A DNA stretch of 64,000 bases. It comes from Streptomyces sp. S.PB5 (GTDB taxonomy: Bacteria > Actinomycetota > Actinomycetes > Streptomycetales > Streptomycetaceae). Below the pieces are notes generated by a model, which was not told where the DNA came from, did not search any database, and saw only the letters and a list, made by a program, of their open reading frames with translations. The stretch is taken from contig NZ_JAQMWP010000010.1 in NCBI RefSeq assembly GCF_030403745.1, forward strand, positions 310,001 to 374,000, in the 5' to 3' direction. Positions 8,857 to 16,324 of the stretch are shown here, in pieces. How positions within the stretch are numbered: the first letter of the stretch is position 1; every line of letters begins with the position of its first letter. Both the position numbers and the translations under genes were made by a program.

Positions 8857-9888
8857 ATGGGGCACCCCTTCCCGATCCGGGAGATCGCACGTCAGGCGGG
8901 CCTGAGCGAGGCCACCGTCGACCGCGTCCTGAACGGCAGGGGAGGGGTCCGCGAAAGCACCGCCCGCGAGGTCCGGCAGGCCATCGCCGACCTGGACCGC
9001 CAGCGCACCCAGGTCAGACTCGTCGGCCGCACCTTCATGATCGACATCGTGATGCAGGCGCCGGAGCGCTTCTCCAGCGCCGTCCGCGCGGCCCTGGAGG
9101 CCGAGCTGCCCGCCCTGCACCCGGCGGTGGTCCGCTCACGCTTCCACTTCCGTGAGACCGGCCCGGTCGAGGAGCAGGTCGCGACCCTGGAGCGGATAGC
9201 GCGGCGCGGCTCGCAGGGCGTGATCCTGAAGGCGCCGGACGTCCCCGAGGTCGCTGCGGCGGTCGCCGGGCTCGCGCAGGCGGGCATCCCCGTGGTCACA
9301 CTGGTCACCGACCTGCCCAGCACGCCCCGCCTCGGCTATGTCGGCATAGACAACCGGGCCGCCGGAGCGACCGCCGCCTACCTCATGGGCCAGTGGCTCG
9401 GCGACCGCCCCGGCAATGTCCTCACCAGCCTCAGCAGCGGCTTCTTCCGCAACGAGGAGGAGCGCGAGATGGGCTTCCGCAGCGCCATGCGCGCCCGCCA
9501 CCCGCACCGCGCGCTGGTCGAGATCGCCGAGGGCCAGGGCCTGGACGCCACCCAGTACGACCTCGTCCGGGCCGCCCTGGAACGCGACCCGGACATCCGC
9601 GCGGTGTACTCCATAGGCGGCGGCAACATCGCCACCCTGAAGGCCTTCGAGGACCTGGACCGGGAGTGCGCGGTGTTCATCGCCCACGACCTCGACCACG
9701 ACAACGACCGGCTGCTGCGCGAGCACCGGCTGTCCGCCGTCCTCCACCACGACCTGCGCCAGGACCTGCGCGAGGCCTGCCACCTGGTGATGCGCGAGCA
9801 CGGCGCGCTGCCGCCCGCCGGGCCGACACTGCCGTCCGCGATCCAGGTCGTGACGCCCTACAACATGCCCACCGCGCTCACAGGCTGA
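8857..9888 (+). CDS. LacI family transcriptional regulator
   Basis: 343-residue repressor. N-terminal helix-turn-helix at about 5-30 (IREIARQAGLSEATVDRVLN) with the LacI hinge helix, then a periplasmic-binding-protein-like sugar sensor domain. ATG 8857 is preceded by AAGGAG at 8842-8847. The variant ATVDRVL in the recognition helix (rather than ATVSRVL) is typical of the branch that sits next to myo-inositol and rhizopine-like catabolic genes. It is divergent from the dioxygenase-SDR-MocA operon and probably regulates it. It converges with the next dehydrogenase gene, overlapping it by 11 bp. Confidence 0.9.
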   Translation: MGHPFPIREIARQAGLSEATVDRVLNGRGGVRESTAREVRQAIADLDRQRTQVRLVGRTFMIDIVMQAPERFSSAVRAALEAELPALHPAVVRSRFHFRETGPVEEQVATLERIARRGSQGVILKAPDVPEVAAAVAGLAQAGIPVVTLVTDLPSTPRLGYVGIDNRAAGATAAYLMGQWLGDRPGNVLTSLSSGFFRNEEEREMGFRSAMRARHPHRALVEIAEGQGLDATQYDLVRAALERDPDIRAVYSIGGGNIATLKAFEDLDRECAVFIAHDLDHDNDRLLREHRLSAVLHHDLRQDLREACHLVMREHGALPPAGPTLPSAIQVVTPYNMPTALTG

Positions 9889-11041
9889 CCCAGGCACGGC
9901 TCTCGGCCGACCGCACCATCGCATCCAGTACGACGGCACTGCGCACGGCGTCCGAGAGCGTGGCCCCGTACGAGGTGCCCTCCGCGATCGACCGCAGGAA
10001 GCGGTGGCACTCGATCACCTTGAGGTCGTCATAGCCCATGGCGTTCGCCGCACCCGGCTGGAACGCCCCGAACTCACCGTCGCCCGGACCGACGTACACG
10101 GTGCTGACGGGCTGGTCCTGATAGCTGGTGCCGCGGCTGACGCCGAGCTCGTTCATCCGCCGGAAGTCCCAGAACACCGCCCCCTTGGTGCCGTGCACCT
10201 CGAAGCCGTAGTTGTTCTGCTCGCCGACCGAGACCCGGCAGGCCTCCAGGACCCCGCGGGCGCCGGAGGCGAACCGCAGCAGGCAGTTGACGTAGTCCTC
10301 GTTCTCGACGGGCCCCGACTCCCCGCCGGACGCCCGGGAATGGCCCGCGGTCGCGCCGGTCGGACGCGCCCGCTCCGGCACGAAGACCGCGGTGTCGGCG
10401 GTCAACGACTCGATGTCCCCGAGGAGATACCGCGCCAGGTCCGCCCCGTGCGAGGCCAGATCGCCCAGCACTCCGTTGCCGCCGCGCTCCTTCTCGTACC
10501 GCCAGGTCAACGCGCCCTCGGGATGGGCCGCGTAGTCGCTGAAGAGCCGGACGCGGACATGGGTGACCGTGCCGATGTCACCGGAGGCGATGAGCGCGCG
10601 GGCCGCCTCGACGGCGGGCGCGTTGCGGTAGTTGAAGCCGACCGCGCCGCGCACACCAGCCTTCCCGACCGCGTCCGCGACCGCCCGCGCGTCCTGCTCG
10701 CCCAGCCCCACCGGCTTCTCGATCCAGATGTGCTTGCCGGCCTCGGCCATCGCGACCCCGATCTCCCGGTGCAGGAAGTTCGGCGCGGTGATGCTCACCG
10801 CCCGCACGCGAGGATCGGCGGCCACGTCCCGCCAGTCCCGGGTCGTCGAGGCGAACCCGAACTGCGCGGCGGCCTCCTCGGCCCGCCCCGGCACCTCCTC
10901 GGCGACCGTCACCAGCTCCGGACGCAGGCCCAGCTGCGGATAGTGGTGCGGGACGCGGGCGTACGCCTGGGTGTGCACCCGGCCCATCCAGCCGAATCCG
11001 ATGACGGCGACACCGAGCGCATCGGAGGTCGAATCCACCAT
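9878..11041 (-). CDS. Gfo/Idh/MocA family oxidoreductase
   Basis: 387-residue dehydrogenase from ATG 11041, with GAGGGG eight bases upstream; the open frame beyond this runs through operator DNA. Rossmann loop VIGFGWMGRVH near 14-24, IEKPVGL in the EKP position, GFNYRNAPAV, and GVLGDLASHGADLARYLLG with the catalytic Asp/His region. A Ser/Gly-rich insertion near residues 235-250 separates two strands of the substrate domain. It is transcribed divergently from the second LacI regulator, and a perfect palindrome lies in its leader, so it is very likely that regulator's target. Confidence 0.88.
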   Translation of the reverse strand: MVDSTSDALGVAVIGFGWMGRVHTQAYARVPHHYPQLGLRPELVTVAEEVPGRAEEAAAQFGFASTTRDWRDVAADPRVRAVSITAPNFLHREIGVAMAEAGKHIWIEKPVGLGEQDARAVADAVGKAGVRGAVGFNYRNAPAVEAARALIASGDIGTVTHVRVRLFSDYAAHPEGALTWRYEKERGGNGVLGDLASHGADLARYLLGDIESLTADTAVFVPERARPTGATAGHSRASGGESGPVENEDYVNCLLRFASGARGVLEACRVSVGEQNNYGFEVHGTKGAVFWDFRRMNELGVSRGTSYQDQPVSTVYVGPGDGEFGAFQPGAANAMGYDDLKVIECHRFLRSIAEGTSYGATLSDAVRSAVVLDAMVRSAESRAWVSL

Positions 11042-11054
11042 GACAGCCCCTCTT

Positions 11055-11066
11055 TGGACCGGTCCA
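11055..11066. promoter_or_regulatory. LacI operator, perfect palindrome
   Basis: TGGACCGGTCCA is a perfect 12-bp palindrome with the central CG step usual for LacI-family sites. It lies just upstream of the dehydrogenase start at 11041, downstream of that gene's predicted promoter, where binding would block transcription. Confidence 0.65.
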
Positions 11067-11104
11067 CGATCTGTCCAGGCCACCCTGGGCGGCATTCTCC
11101 GAGG

Positions 11105-11120
11105 TGTCAACCCTTTGACA
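11105..11120. promoter_or_regulatory. Back-to-back -35 elements of divergent promoters
   Basis: TGTCAA and TTGACA lie in inverted order with 4 bp between them, giving a perfect TTGACA to each strand. On the minus strand CAGGGT follows at 17 bp (11082-11087). On the plus strand AACGGT follows at 18 bp (11139-11144). The plus-strand start point would then fall at or next to the ATG at 11152, implying a leaderless regulator mRNA. Confidence 0.5.
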
Positions 11121-11135
11121 GGACATAAGACCTCA

Positions 11136-11147
11136 TGGAACGGTCCA
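11136..11147. promoter_or_regulatory. Second LacI operator, one mismatch
   Basis: TGGAACGGTCCA matches the palindrome at 11055 except for one base. It covers the predicted -10 of the LacI gene itself, consistent with autorepression. Confidence 0.6.
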
Positions 11148-11151
11148 GAGC

Positions 11152-12153
11152 ATGAGACCTCCGACGATCCGCGACGTCGCCGACCGGGCGGGCGTCTCCA
11201 AGTCCCTGGTCTCGCTCGTCCTGCGCGGCTCCGACCAGGTGCGCGAGGAGAAGCGGGAGGCCGTGCTGAAGGCGGTGCGCGAGCTCGGCTACCGCCCCAA
11301 CGCCGCCGCCCGCAGCCTCAGCGAGCAGCGCACACGCACGATCGGGGTGCTCCTCAACGACCTGCGCAACCCCTGGTTCGTGGACCTGCTCGACGGCCTC
11401 AACTCACTGCTGCACGACAACGGCCTGCACATGCTGATGGCCGACACCCGCCTCAACCGCCGCACCGGCCAGGACATGACCGGCCCCTTCCTCGACCTGC
11501 GCGCCGACGGCCTGGTCGTCATCGGCACCCTCCCCGACCCGGCGGCGCTCGGGGCGCTCACCGAGCGCATCCCGGTCGTCGTCGCGGGCGCCCGCGAGCC
11601 CGTCCTGCCGGGCGTGGACCTGGTCGCCAACGACGACGAACAGGGCGCCCGCCTGGTCACCGAGCACCTCATCGGCCTCGGTCACCGCCGGATCGCGCAC
11701 ATCGCCGGATACGGAGCGGTGGGCGAACTGCGCCGCCGGAGCTTCGAGGCGGCCATGCGGGCGCACGGCCTGGAGGGGGTGGTGGAGCCCAGCGACATGA
11801 CGGAGGAGGGCGGCTACCGCACCACCGTCCGGCTGCTGAGCCGCCCCGACCGGCCCACCGCCGTCTTCGCCGTCAACGACATCGCCTCGGTCGGTGTCCT
11901 GTCGGCGGCCGAGGAACTGGGGCTGCGCGTCCCGCGCGACCTCTCCGTCGTCGGCTACGACAACACCCGCATCGCGAGCCTGCGCCACGTCTGGCTCACC
12001 ACCGTCGACAGCGCCAACCACGAGGTCGGCCGACGCGCCGCCCGCTGCCTCCTGGACCGCTTGGAGGGTGGCGGGGGAGCGGGCCGGGTGCACCTGGCCG
12101 CCCCCACCCTGGAGATCCGCGGCACGACGGCCGCGCCACCGCCTACAGATTGA
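11152..12153 (+). CDS. LacI family transcriptional regulator
   Basis: 333-residue repressor with a textbook N-terminus: TIRDVADRAGVSKSLVSLVLRG (about 5-26) and hinge YRPNAAARSLSEQRT, then the sugar-binding core ending in a dimerisation domain with VGYDNTRIASLRHVWLTTVD. ATG 11152 has no ribosome site, and the predicted promoter places the transcript start close to the ATG, as in leaderless Streptomyces mRNAs. It is divergent from the MocA gene at 9878-11041 with two near-identical operators between them. It overlaps the convergent cupin gene by 11 bp. Confidence 0.92.
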   Translation: MRPPTIRDVADRAGVSKSLVSLVLRGSDQVREEKREAVLKAVRELGYRPNAAARSLSEQRTRTIGVLLNDLRNPWFVDLLDGLNSLLHDNGLHMLMADTRLNRRTGQDMTGPFLDLRADGLVVIGTLPDPAALGALTERIPVVVAGAREPVLPGVDLVANDDEQGARLVTEHLIGLGHRRIAHIAGYGAVGELRRRSFEAAMRAHGLEGVVEPSDMTEEGGYRTTVRLLSRPDRPTAVFAVNDIASVGVLSAAEELGLRVPRDLSVVGYDNTRIASLRHVWLTTVDSANHEVGRRAARCLLDRLEGGGGAGRVHLAAPTLEIRGTTAAPPPTD

Positions 12154-12487
12154 TCGCGTACGCCTTCCGCAGCGTCTCGTGCACGGTCCACGTCGTACGG
12201 TCACCCGCCCGCAGTACGGCCATGTCGCCCGGCCCGACCCGCAGCGTCGCCCCGCCCTCGACCTCGATCGTCGCCGACCCGCTGATCACCACGAACAGCT
12301 CGTCCGCCTCGGTGTCGGTGACGACCCCCGGCGTGATCTGCCAGATCCCCCGGATCTGCGTGCCGTCCTCCGACTCCCAGACCACCTTCCCGGTGACCTC
12401 GGGCGTACCGGAGACGATCTGCTCCGGGGCGAGGGGCTCGGCGTCGAGCTCGGCGTCGGGGATGCGGACAACGAAACTGTGGGTCAT
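12143..12487 (-). CDS. Cupin domain protein
   Basis: 114-residue single-domain cupin (Cupin_3/DUF861-like). The beta-barrel core spans about 30-105, with TDTEADELFVVISGSATIEVEGG and a GPGDMAVLRAGDRTTWTVHET second motif. Classical metal-binding His residues of cupin motif 1 are replaced (TDTEADE), so catalytic activity is uncertain. The stop overlaps the LacI gene's 3' end. No operon partner is apparent. Confidence 0.8.
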   Translation of the reverse strand: MTHSFVVRIPDAELDAEPLAPEQIVSGTPEVTGKVVWESEDGTQIRGIWQITPGVVTDTEADELFVVISGSATIEVEGGATLRVGPGDMAVLRAGDRTTWTVHETLRKAYAINL

Positions 12488-12629
12488 GCAGGGACCCTAA
12501 CCACCGCGGGCCGGTCTCCGGCGTGGACAGGGTGTGGAGTATCGGCCCAGGTGGGAGGACACTCCGTCGGGGACCGCGCGGCCCGGCGCGGACTGGCGGG
12601 GTCCCCGGCCCCGGGTGATCGTGGAGGGC

Positions 12630-13154
12630 ATGGCGCAGACGTCGGACACCCAGGCCGCCGCCGCGGCCGAACGGCACGCGCACGACACCCGCGAGAGCCT
12701 CCTGTTCGGCGGCGTCTACGGCGCCGTCCTGGCCTGCTCGATGGTCGCCGCGCTCACCCAGTACGGCCACACCGACCAGGCGACCCGCCGCTACGACGCC
12801 GTCTGGCTCGTGGTCACGGCCCTGGCCTCCGCCCTCGCCCACGGCTACGCCCACTACATCGCCGAACGCACCCCGCACCGCCGCGGCGACGCCCTGCGCA
12901 CCCTCGTCAACGAGTGGCCCCTGGTCGCCGCCGTCCTCCCCACCGTCCTCGTCCTGGCCGGCGCGGGCTGGGGCTGGTGGCCCGCGAAGGGCGTGGAGTA
13001 CCCGGCGTTCACCCTGAACATCGCCCTGCTGTTCACCCTCGGCGTCGTCACGTCCCGCTGGTCCCACCGCCCCTGGCCCTACGCCCTCCTGATCGGCCTC
13101 GTGGACGCGCTGCTGGGCGTGGCCGTGGTGGTGGCCAACGCGGTCATCAAGTGA
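12630..13154 (+). CDS. Small integral membrane protein, unknown function
   Basis: 174 residues from ATG 12630, preceded by GGAGGG; the open frame before it is weak. Five hydrophobic stretches are visible, around residues 24-44, 56-78, 97-118, 127-145 and 149-171, with a His-rich HGYAHYIAERTPHRR loop after the second. I do not recognise a named family. It stands alone between the cupin gene and a repeat-containing gap, so context gives no function. Confidence 0.75.
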   Translation: MAQTSDTQAAAAAERHAHDTRESLLFGGVYGAVLACSMVAALTQYGHTDQATRRYDAVWLVVTALASALAHGYAHYIAERTPHRRGDALRTLVNEWPLVAAVLPTVLVLAGAGWGWWPAKGVEYPAFTLNIALLFTLGVVTSRWSHRPWPYALLIGLVDALLGVAVVVANAVIK

Positions 13155-13213
13155 GGCCGTGCGGGGCCTGCGCCGATGGGGACGGGCATCGACGGCGCGG
13201 CCGGAGATCGCTC

Positions 13214-13275
13214 GGGGCGAGGGGCGAGGGGCGAGGGGTGAGGGGCGAGGGGTGACGGGTGAGGGGCGAGGGGCG
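13214..13275. repeat. Heptamer tandem repeat (GGGGYGA)
   Basis: About nine consecutive copies of a 7-bp unit, GGGGCGA or GGGGTGA, with one copy CGGGTGA. It lies in the roughly 290-bp gap after the membrane protein gene. The G-run spacing could form G-quadruplex DNA on the plus strand, and the array is probably length-variable. Confidence 0.85.
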
Positions 13276-13390
13276 TCGGCGGATCGCGGCGGGCGTCTTC
13301 CGCCGGGGGGCGGCCCTTTCCGACGGCGCCCCCGTACGGGAGCCGACGCCCGGCGACCGGATGGCCCCGGGCGGACCGCCGTACCGGAAC

Positions 13391-13433
13391 AGGGGCCGGC
13401 CCCCGAAGCGTGGAACCCCGGGGGCCGGCCCCT
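13391..13433 (-). terminator. GC-rich hairpin after the 13448 stop
   Basis: Perfect 14-bp arms at 13391-13404 and 13420-13433 (AGGGGCCGGCCCCC and its complement) with a 15-nt loop. The hairpin sits 15 bp beyond the minus-strand stop at 13448, the place expected for a terminator of a gene ending there. Confidence 0.6.
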
Positions 13434-13447
13434 GCCGACGAGGTGTC

Positions 13448-13600
13448 TCAGGTCTCGGCGGCCGTGTCGTCGGTCGCCTCCGCCGGGCTGTCCCCGGCCG
13501 GGCCGTCGTCCGGCGTGCCCGCCGCGACGGCGGGACGTGCCCTCGGGATGAAGGAGGGGATCACGAACGCGAGCAGGGCCGCTCCGGCGTCGATGGCCAT
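13448..13600 (-). pseudogene. Membrane-protein C-terminal remnant or small protein
   Basis: In a minus-strand frame different from the exporter's, the DNA encodes a hydrophobic segment, AIDAGAALLAFVIPSFIPRARP, followed by an acidic Ala/Pro/Asp/Thr tail and a stop at 13448. An ATG at 13600 would give a 50-residue, single-helix protein. The helix plus acidic tail looks like the C-terminus of a multi-pass transporter, and a hairpin follows the stop. I cannot name the family; it may be a deletion remnant or a frameshifted tail of the neighbour. Confidence 0.35.
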
Positions 13601-14571
13601 GAACCTCGGGCCGGACCGCCAGGTCCCGGGCCGTCGGAGCTCGGCCCGGGATGCCTTGCCCGGGATGACCTGGTCCGGGACGCCTTCGGCCGGGACGTGC
13701 CGATGCTCAGCGCGTTCGCCGTGACGACGGCTGCGATGCCCGCCCACTCCGGCCAGCCCAGCCGCTGGCCGAGGACGACCCGGCCGACCACGGCCGCCAG
13801 GACCGGGTTGACGCTCATGAACAGTCCGAACGCCGGGGCCGGCACCCGCCGCAGCGTGAACAGGTCCGCCAGATAGGGCACCGCCGAGGACAGCACCCCG
13901 GCGACCATCGCGCAGCCGACCGCCCCCGCGCCCGGCGGCTGCTGGAGAGCCACGAGGATCCCCACCGGCAGGAACATCAGCGCGGACACCGTCGCCGCGG
14001 CACCCGGACCCTGCGCACCGGGGATCCGGCGGCCCACGGTGCGGTTGAGGAGGATGTACGCTGCCCAGCACCCGGCGGCCAGCAGGCCGAGCCCCATGCC
14101 GGGATAGTCGGCGGAGGGCTGCGGACGCATCAGCGTGACGACACCGGCCGTCGCGAGCAGCGCGCAGCACACGTCCACGCGCCGCCGGGTGGCCGCCAGG
14201 GCGATGGTCAGCGGGCCGAGGAACTCCAGGGTCACCGCGAGGCCCAGGCCGACCCGGTCGACCGCGGTGTACAGGGAGAGGTTCATCGTCCCGAACACCA
14301 CGGCCAGCAGCAGTACGGGCCACCACTGACCCCAGGTGAACGACCTGAACCTGGGCCTGCCGACGGCGAGGAGGACGGCCGCGGCGACGTACTGGCGCAC
14401 GGCGACGACACCGACGGGGCCGATGACGGGGAAGGCGAGCGATCCGACCGCGACACCGAGCTGGTTGGACAGACCGCTGCCGACCATGGTGGCCACCCCG
14501 GCGAGGCTCGTCCGGGACGGCTCGGCGACGGGCGGGACAGTGGCCGCGGGGCGTGCGGGGGCCTCTTGCAT
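13561..14571 (-). CDS. EamA/DMT family exporter
   Basis: Ten-helix drug/metabolite transporter of the RhtA/YdcZ-like EamA group; the two repeated EamA halves cover about residues 25-155 and 160-290. ATG 14571 starts MQEAPARPAAT. Helical content ends at VVTANALSIGTSRP (about 291); the last ~45 residues are Arg/Pro/Ser-rich and unlike the family, which suggests the natural stop was lost and the frame now reads through foreign or degenerate DNA. It is divergent from a LysR regulator, the usual arrangement for amino acid or metabolite exporters. Confidence 0.8.
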   Translation of the reverse strand: MQEAPARPAATVPPVAEPSRTSLAGVATMVGSGLSNQLGVAVGSLAFPVIGPVGVVAVRQYVAAAVLLAVGRPRFRSFTWGQWWPVLLLAVVFGTMNLSLYTAVDRVGLGLAVTLEFLGPLTIALAATRRRVDVCCALLATAGVVTLMRPQPSADYPGMGLGLLAAGCWAAYILLNRTVGRRIPGAQGPGAAATVSALMFLPVGILVALQQPPGAGAVGCAMVAGVLSSAVPYLADLFTLRRVPAPAFGLFMSVNPVLAAVVGRVVLGQRLGWPEWAGIAAVVTANALSIGTSRPKASRTRSSRARHPGPSSDGPGPGGPARGSWPSTPERPCSRS

Positions 14572-14598
14572 GGGCCGATGGTGCGCGCCGCGCGTGGA

Positions 14599-14611
14599 TG
14601 CGCAAAATGCA
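14599..14611. promoter_or_regulatory. LysR-type T-N11-A site
   Basis: TGCGCAAAATGCA is a TGC/GCA dyad fitting the T-N11-A rule, placed between the divergent exporter (start 14571) and LysR gene (start 14640). Confidence 0.5.
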
Positions 14612-14639
14612 TCAGGCTGTCCATCTATACGCTTGAGTC

Positions 14640-15494
14640 ATGGATGTGGAGCTCAGGCAGCTGCGCTGTCTCGTCGCGATCGTCGACGAGGGCACCTTCA
14701 CCGACGCCGCCCTGGCCCTCGGGGTCTCCCAGGCCGCCGTCTCCCGCACCCTGGCCTCCCTCGAACGGGCCCTGGGGGTACGCCTGTTGAGGCGCACCTC
14801 GCGCGAGGTGACGCCGACCGGGACCGGGCTGCGGGTCCTCGCGCACGCCCGGCGGGTGCTCGCCGAGGTGGACGACCTGGTCCGGGACGCCACCTCGGGC
14901 CACGCCCACCTGCGCATCGGCTACGCCTGGTCCGCGCTCGGCCGGCACACCGTCGCCTTCCAGCGCCGCTGGAGCCGGGAGCGCCCGGAGACCGACCTGC
15001 ACCTGGTGCGCGTCAACTCGGCCACGGCCGGGCTCGCGGAGGGCGCCTGCGATCTGGCCGTCGTACGCCGTCCCCTGGACGACCGGCGGTTCGACTCGGC
15101 CATCGTCGGTCTGGAGCGGCGGCTGTGCGCGATGGCCGCCGACGATCCGCTCGCCCGGCGCCGGTCCGTGCGGCTGGCCGACCTCGCGGGGCGCACGCTG
15201 CTCGTCGACCGGCGTACCGGCACCACCACACCGGACCTGTGGCCGGCGGAGGCCCGTCCGGCCACCGAGGAGACGCACGACGTGGACGACTGGCTGAACG
15301 TCATCGCCACCGGCCGCTGTGTCGGCATGACGGCGGACTCGACCGCCAACCAGTACCCGCGGCCCGGCGTCGTCTACCGGCCGGTGCGCGACGGCGAGCC
15401 GATCGCCGTGCGGCTCGCCTGGTGGCGGGACGACCCGCATCCCGCCGCCCAGGCGGTCATGGAACTGCTCACCGCGCTGTATCGCGAGGCCTGA
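14640..15494 (+). CDS. LysR family transcriptional regulator
   Basis: 284 residues. Winged helix-turn-helix at about 1-60 (LRQLRCLVAIVDEGTFTDAALALGVSQAAVSRTLASLE), then a type 2 periplasmic-binding effector domain that is somewhat shorter than the usual ~300-residue total. It is divergent from the DMT exporter with a T-N11-A box in the 68-bp gap, so it most likely activates that gene. The effector is unknown. Confidence 0.9.
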   Translation: MDVELRQLRCLVAIVDEGTFTDAALALGVSQAAVSRTLASLERALGVRLLRRTSREVTPTGTGLRVLAHARRVLAEVDDLVRDATSGHAHLRIGYAWSALGRHTVAFQRRWSRERPETDLHLVRVNSATAGLAEGACDLAVVRRPLDDRRFDSAIVGLERRLCAMAADDPLARRRSVRLADLAGRTLLVDRRTGTTTPDLWPAEARPATEETHDVDDWLNVIATGRCVGMTADSTANQYPRPGVVYRPVRDGEPIAVRLAWWRDDPHPAAQAVMELLTALYREA

Positions 15495-15504
15495 ACCGCG
15501 ACCA

Positions 15505-15550
15505 TGGGCGACAAGCATGCCCGCAATTGGGCGACAAGCATGCCCGCAAT
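15505..15550. repeat. Two perfect 23-bp tandem repeats
   Basis: A 23-bp unit (TGGGCGACAAGC... ending CCCGCAAT, with GCATGC inside) occurs twice back to back at 15505-15527 and 15528-15550. It lies between the LysR stop and the GntR operator. It could be an extra regulator site or simple slippage. Confidence 0.85.
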
Positions 15551-15562
15551 ACGGCAGACAAA

Positions 15563-15574
15563 ATTGTTGACAAT
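15563..15574. promoter_or_regulatory. GntR/FCD-type operator
   Basis: ATTGTTGACAAT is an ATTGT/ACAAT dyad with a 2-bp centre, the form usual for FadR-subfamily GntR proteins. It covers the -35 hexamer (TTGACA 15567-15572) of the promoter in front of the GntR gene. Confidence 0.6.
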
Positions 15575-15596
15575 CTTGTCCGGCTGGATTTACGTT
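15567..15596 (+). promoter_or_regulatory. Promoter of gntR-gal operon
   Basis: TTGACA at 15567-15572 and TACGTT at 15591-15596, 18-bp spacing, 29 bp before the GntR start. The -35 lies within the operator, so the regulator should repress itself and the catabolic genes downstream. Confidence 0.5.
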
Positions 15597-15624
15597 CGAC
15601 AGGCAGTCACCCAGGGAGGGCGCG

Positions 15625-16275
15625 ATGCCGAAAGAAGCCCGTCCGAGCACCGGGGAGCAGGCCAGACAGCACGCGCTCGCGCAGCTGCGGCAGGCGATCC
15701 TGCACGGCGAGATGGCGCCGGCGCAGCGGCTGGTGGAGAACGAGCTCGCCGAGCAGTTCGGTGTGACACGGGCCAGCATCCGTGCGGCACTCATCGACCT
15801 GGAGTCCCAGGGACTCGTGGAGCGGATCCGCAACCGCGGCTCCCGGGTGCGGGTGGTGACCGTCGACGAGGCTGTCGCCATCACCGAGTGCCGCATGGTC
15901 CTCGAAGGACTCTGCGCGGCGAAGGCGGCGGTCGCGGCGAGCGACGAGCAGCTGGCCGAACTCACCGACCTCGGTACGGCCATGACCAAGGCGGTCGCCG
16001 ACGGCGAGCCGGTCACCTACTCCGACCTCAACCACGAACTGCACGTCCGGATCCGGGACTTCTCCGGCCAGCGGACCGCACAGGAACTGCTGGAGCGGCT
16101 CAACGCCCAACTGGTGCGCCACCGCTTCCAGCTGGCGCTGCGCCCCGGGCGTCCGCAGCAATCCCTGAACGAGCATCTGACCATGATCGAGGCGATCAGG
16201 GCCAGGGACCCGCAGGCGGCCGAGATGGCCGTCCGCGCCCACCTCACCAGTGTGATCGAGGCGTTGCGCGACTGA
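15625..16275 (+). CDS. GntR family transcriptional regulator (FCD domain)
   Basis: 216 residues. Winged helix at about 15-80 (LRQAILHGEMAPAQRLVENELAEQFGVTRASIRAALIDLE), then an all-helical FCD effector domain with DLNHELHVRI and SLNEHLTMIEAI, whose Asp and His residues form the metal/ligand site of the family. ATG 15625 is preceded by GGGAGGG. It precedes the aromatic catabolic operon by 49 bp on the same strand, and its operator overlaps its own promoter, so it is probably the pathway-specific repressor, released by the aromatic substrate or an intermediate. Confidence 0.9.
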   Translation: MPKEARPSTGEQARQHALAQLRQAILHGEMAPAQRLVENELAEQFGVTRASIRAALIDLESQGLVERIRNRGSRVRVVTVDEAVAITECRMVLEGLCAAKAAVAASDEQLAELTDLGTAMTKAVADGEPVTYSDLNHELHVRIRDFSGQRTAQELLERLNAQLVRHRFQLALRPGRPQQSLNEHLTMIEAIRARDPQAAEMAVRAHLTSVIEALRD

Positions 16276-16324
16276 TCACGCCGGCGCGGGGCGGGCACAC
16301 ACCTGTCACCAAGGAGACGTATCG

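Noticed and set aside
13214..13275. CRISPR array
   Set aside because: Units are 7 bp without spacers; simple tandem repeat.
15505..15550. CRISPR mini-array or att site
   Set aside because: Two copies directly abut with no spacer, and no integrase or cas gene is near.
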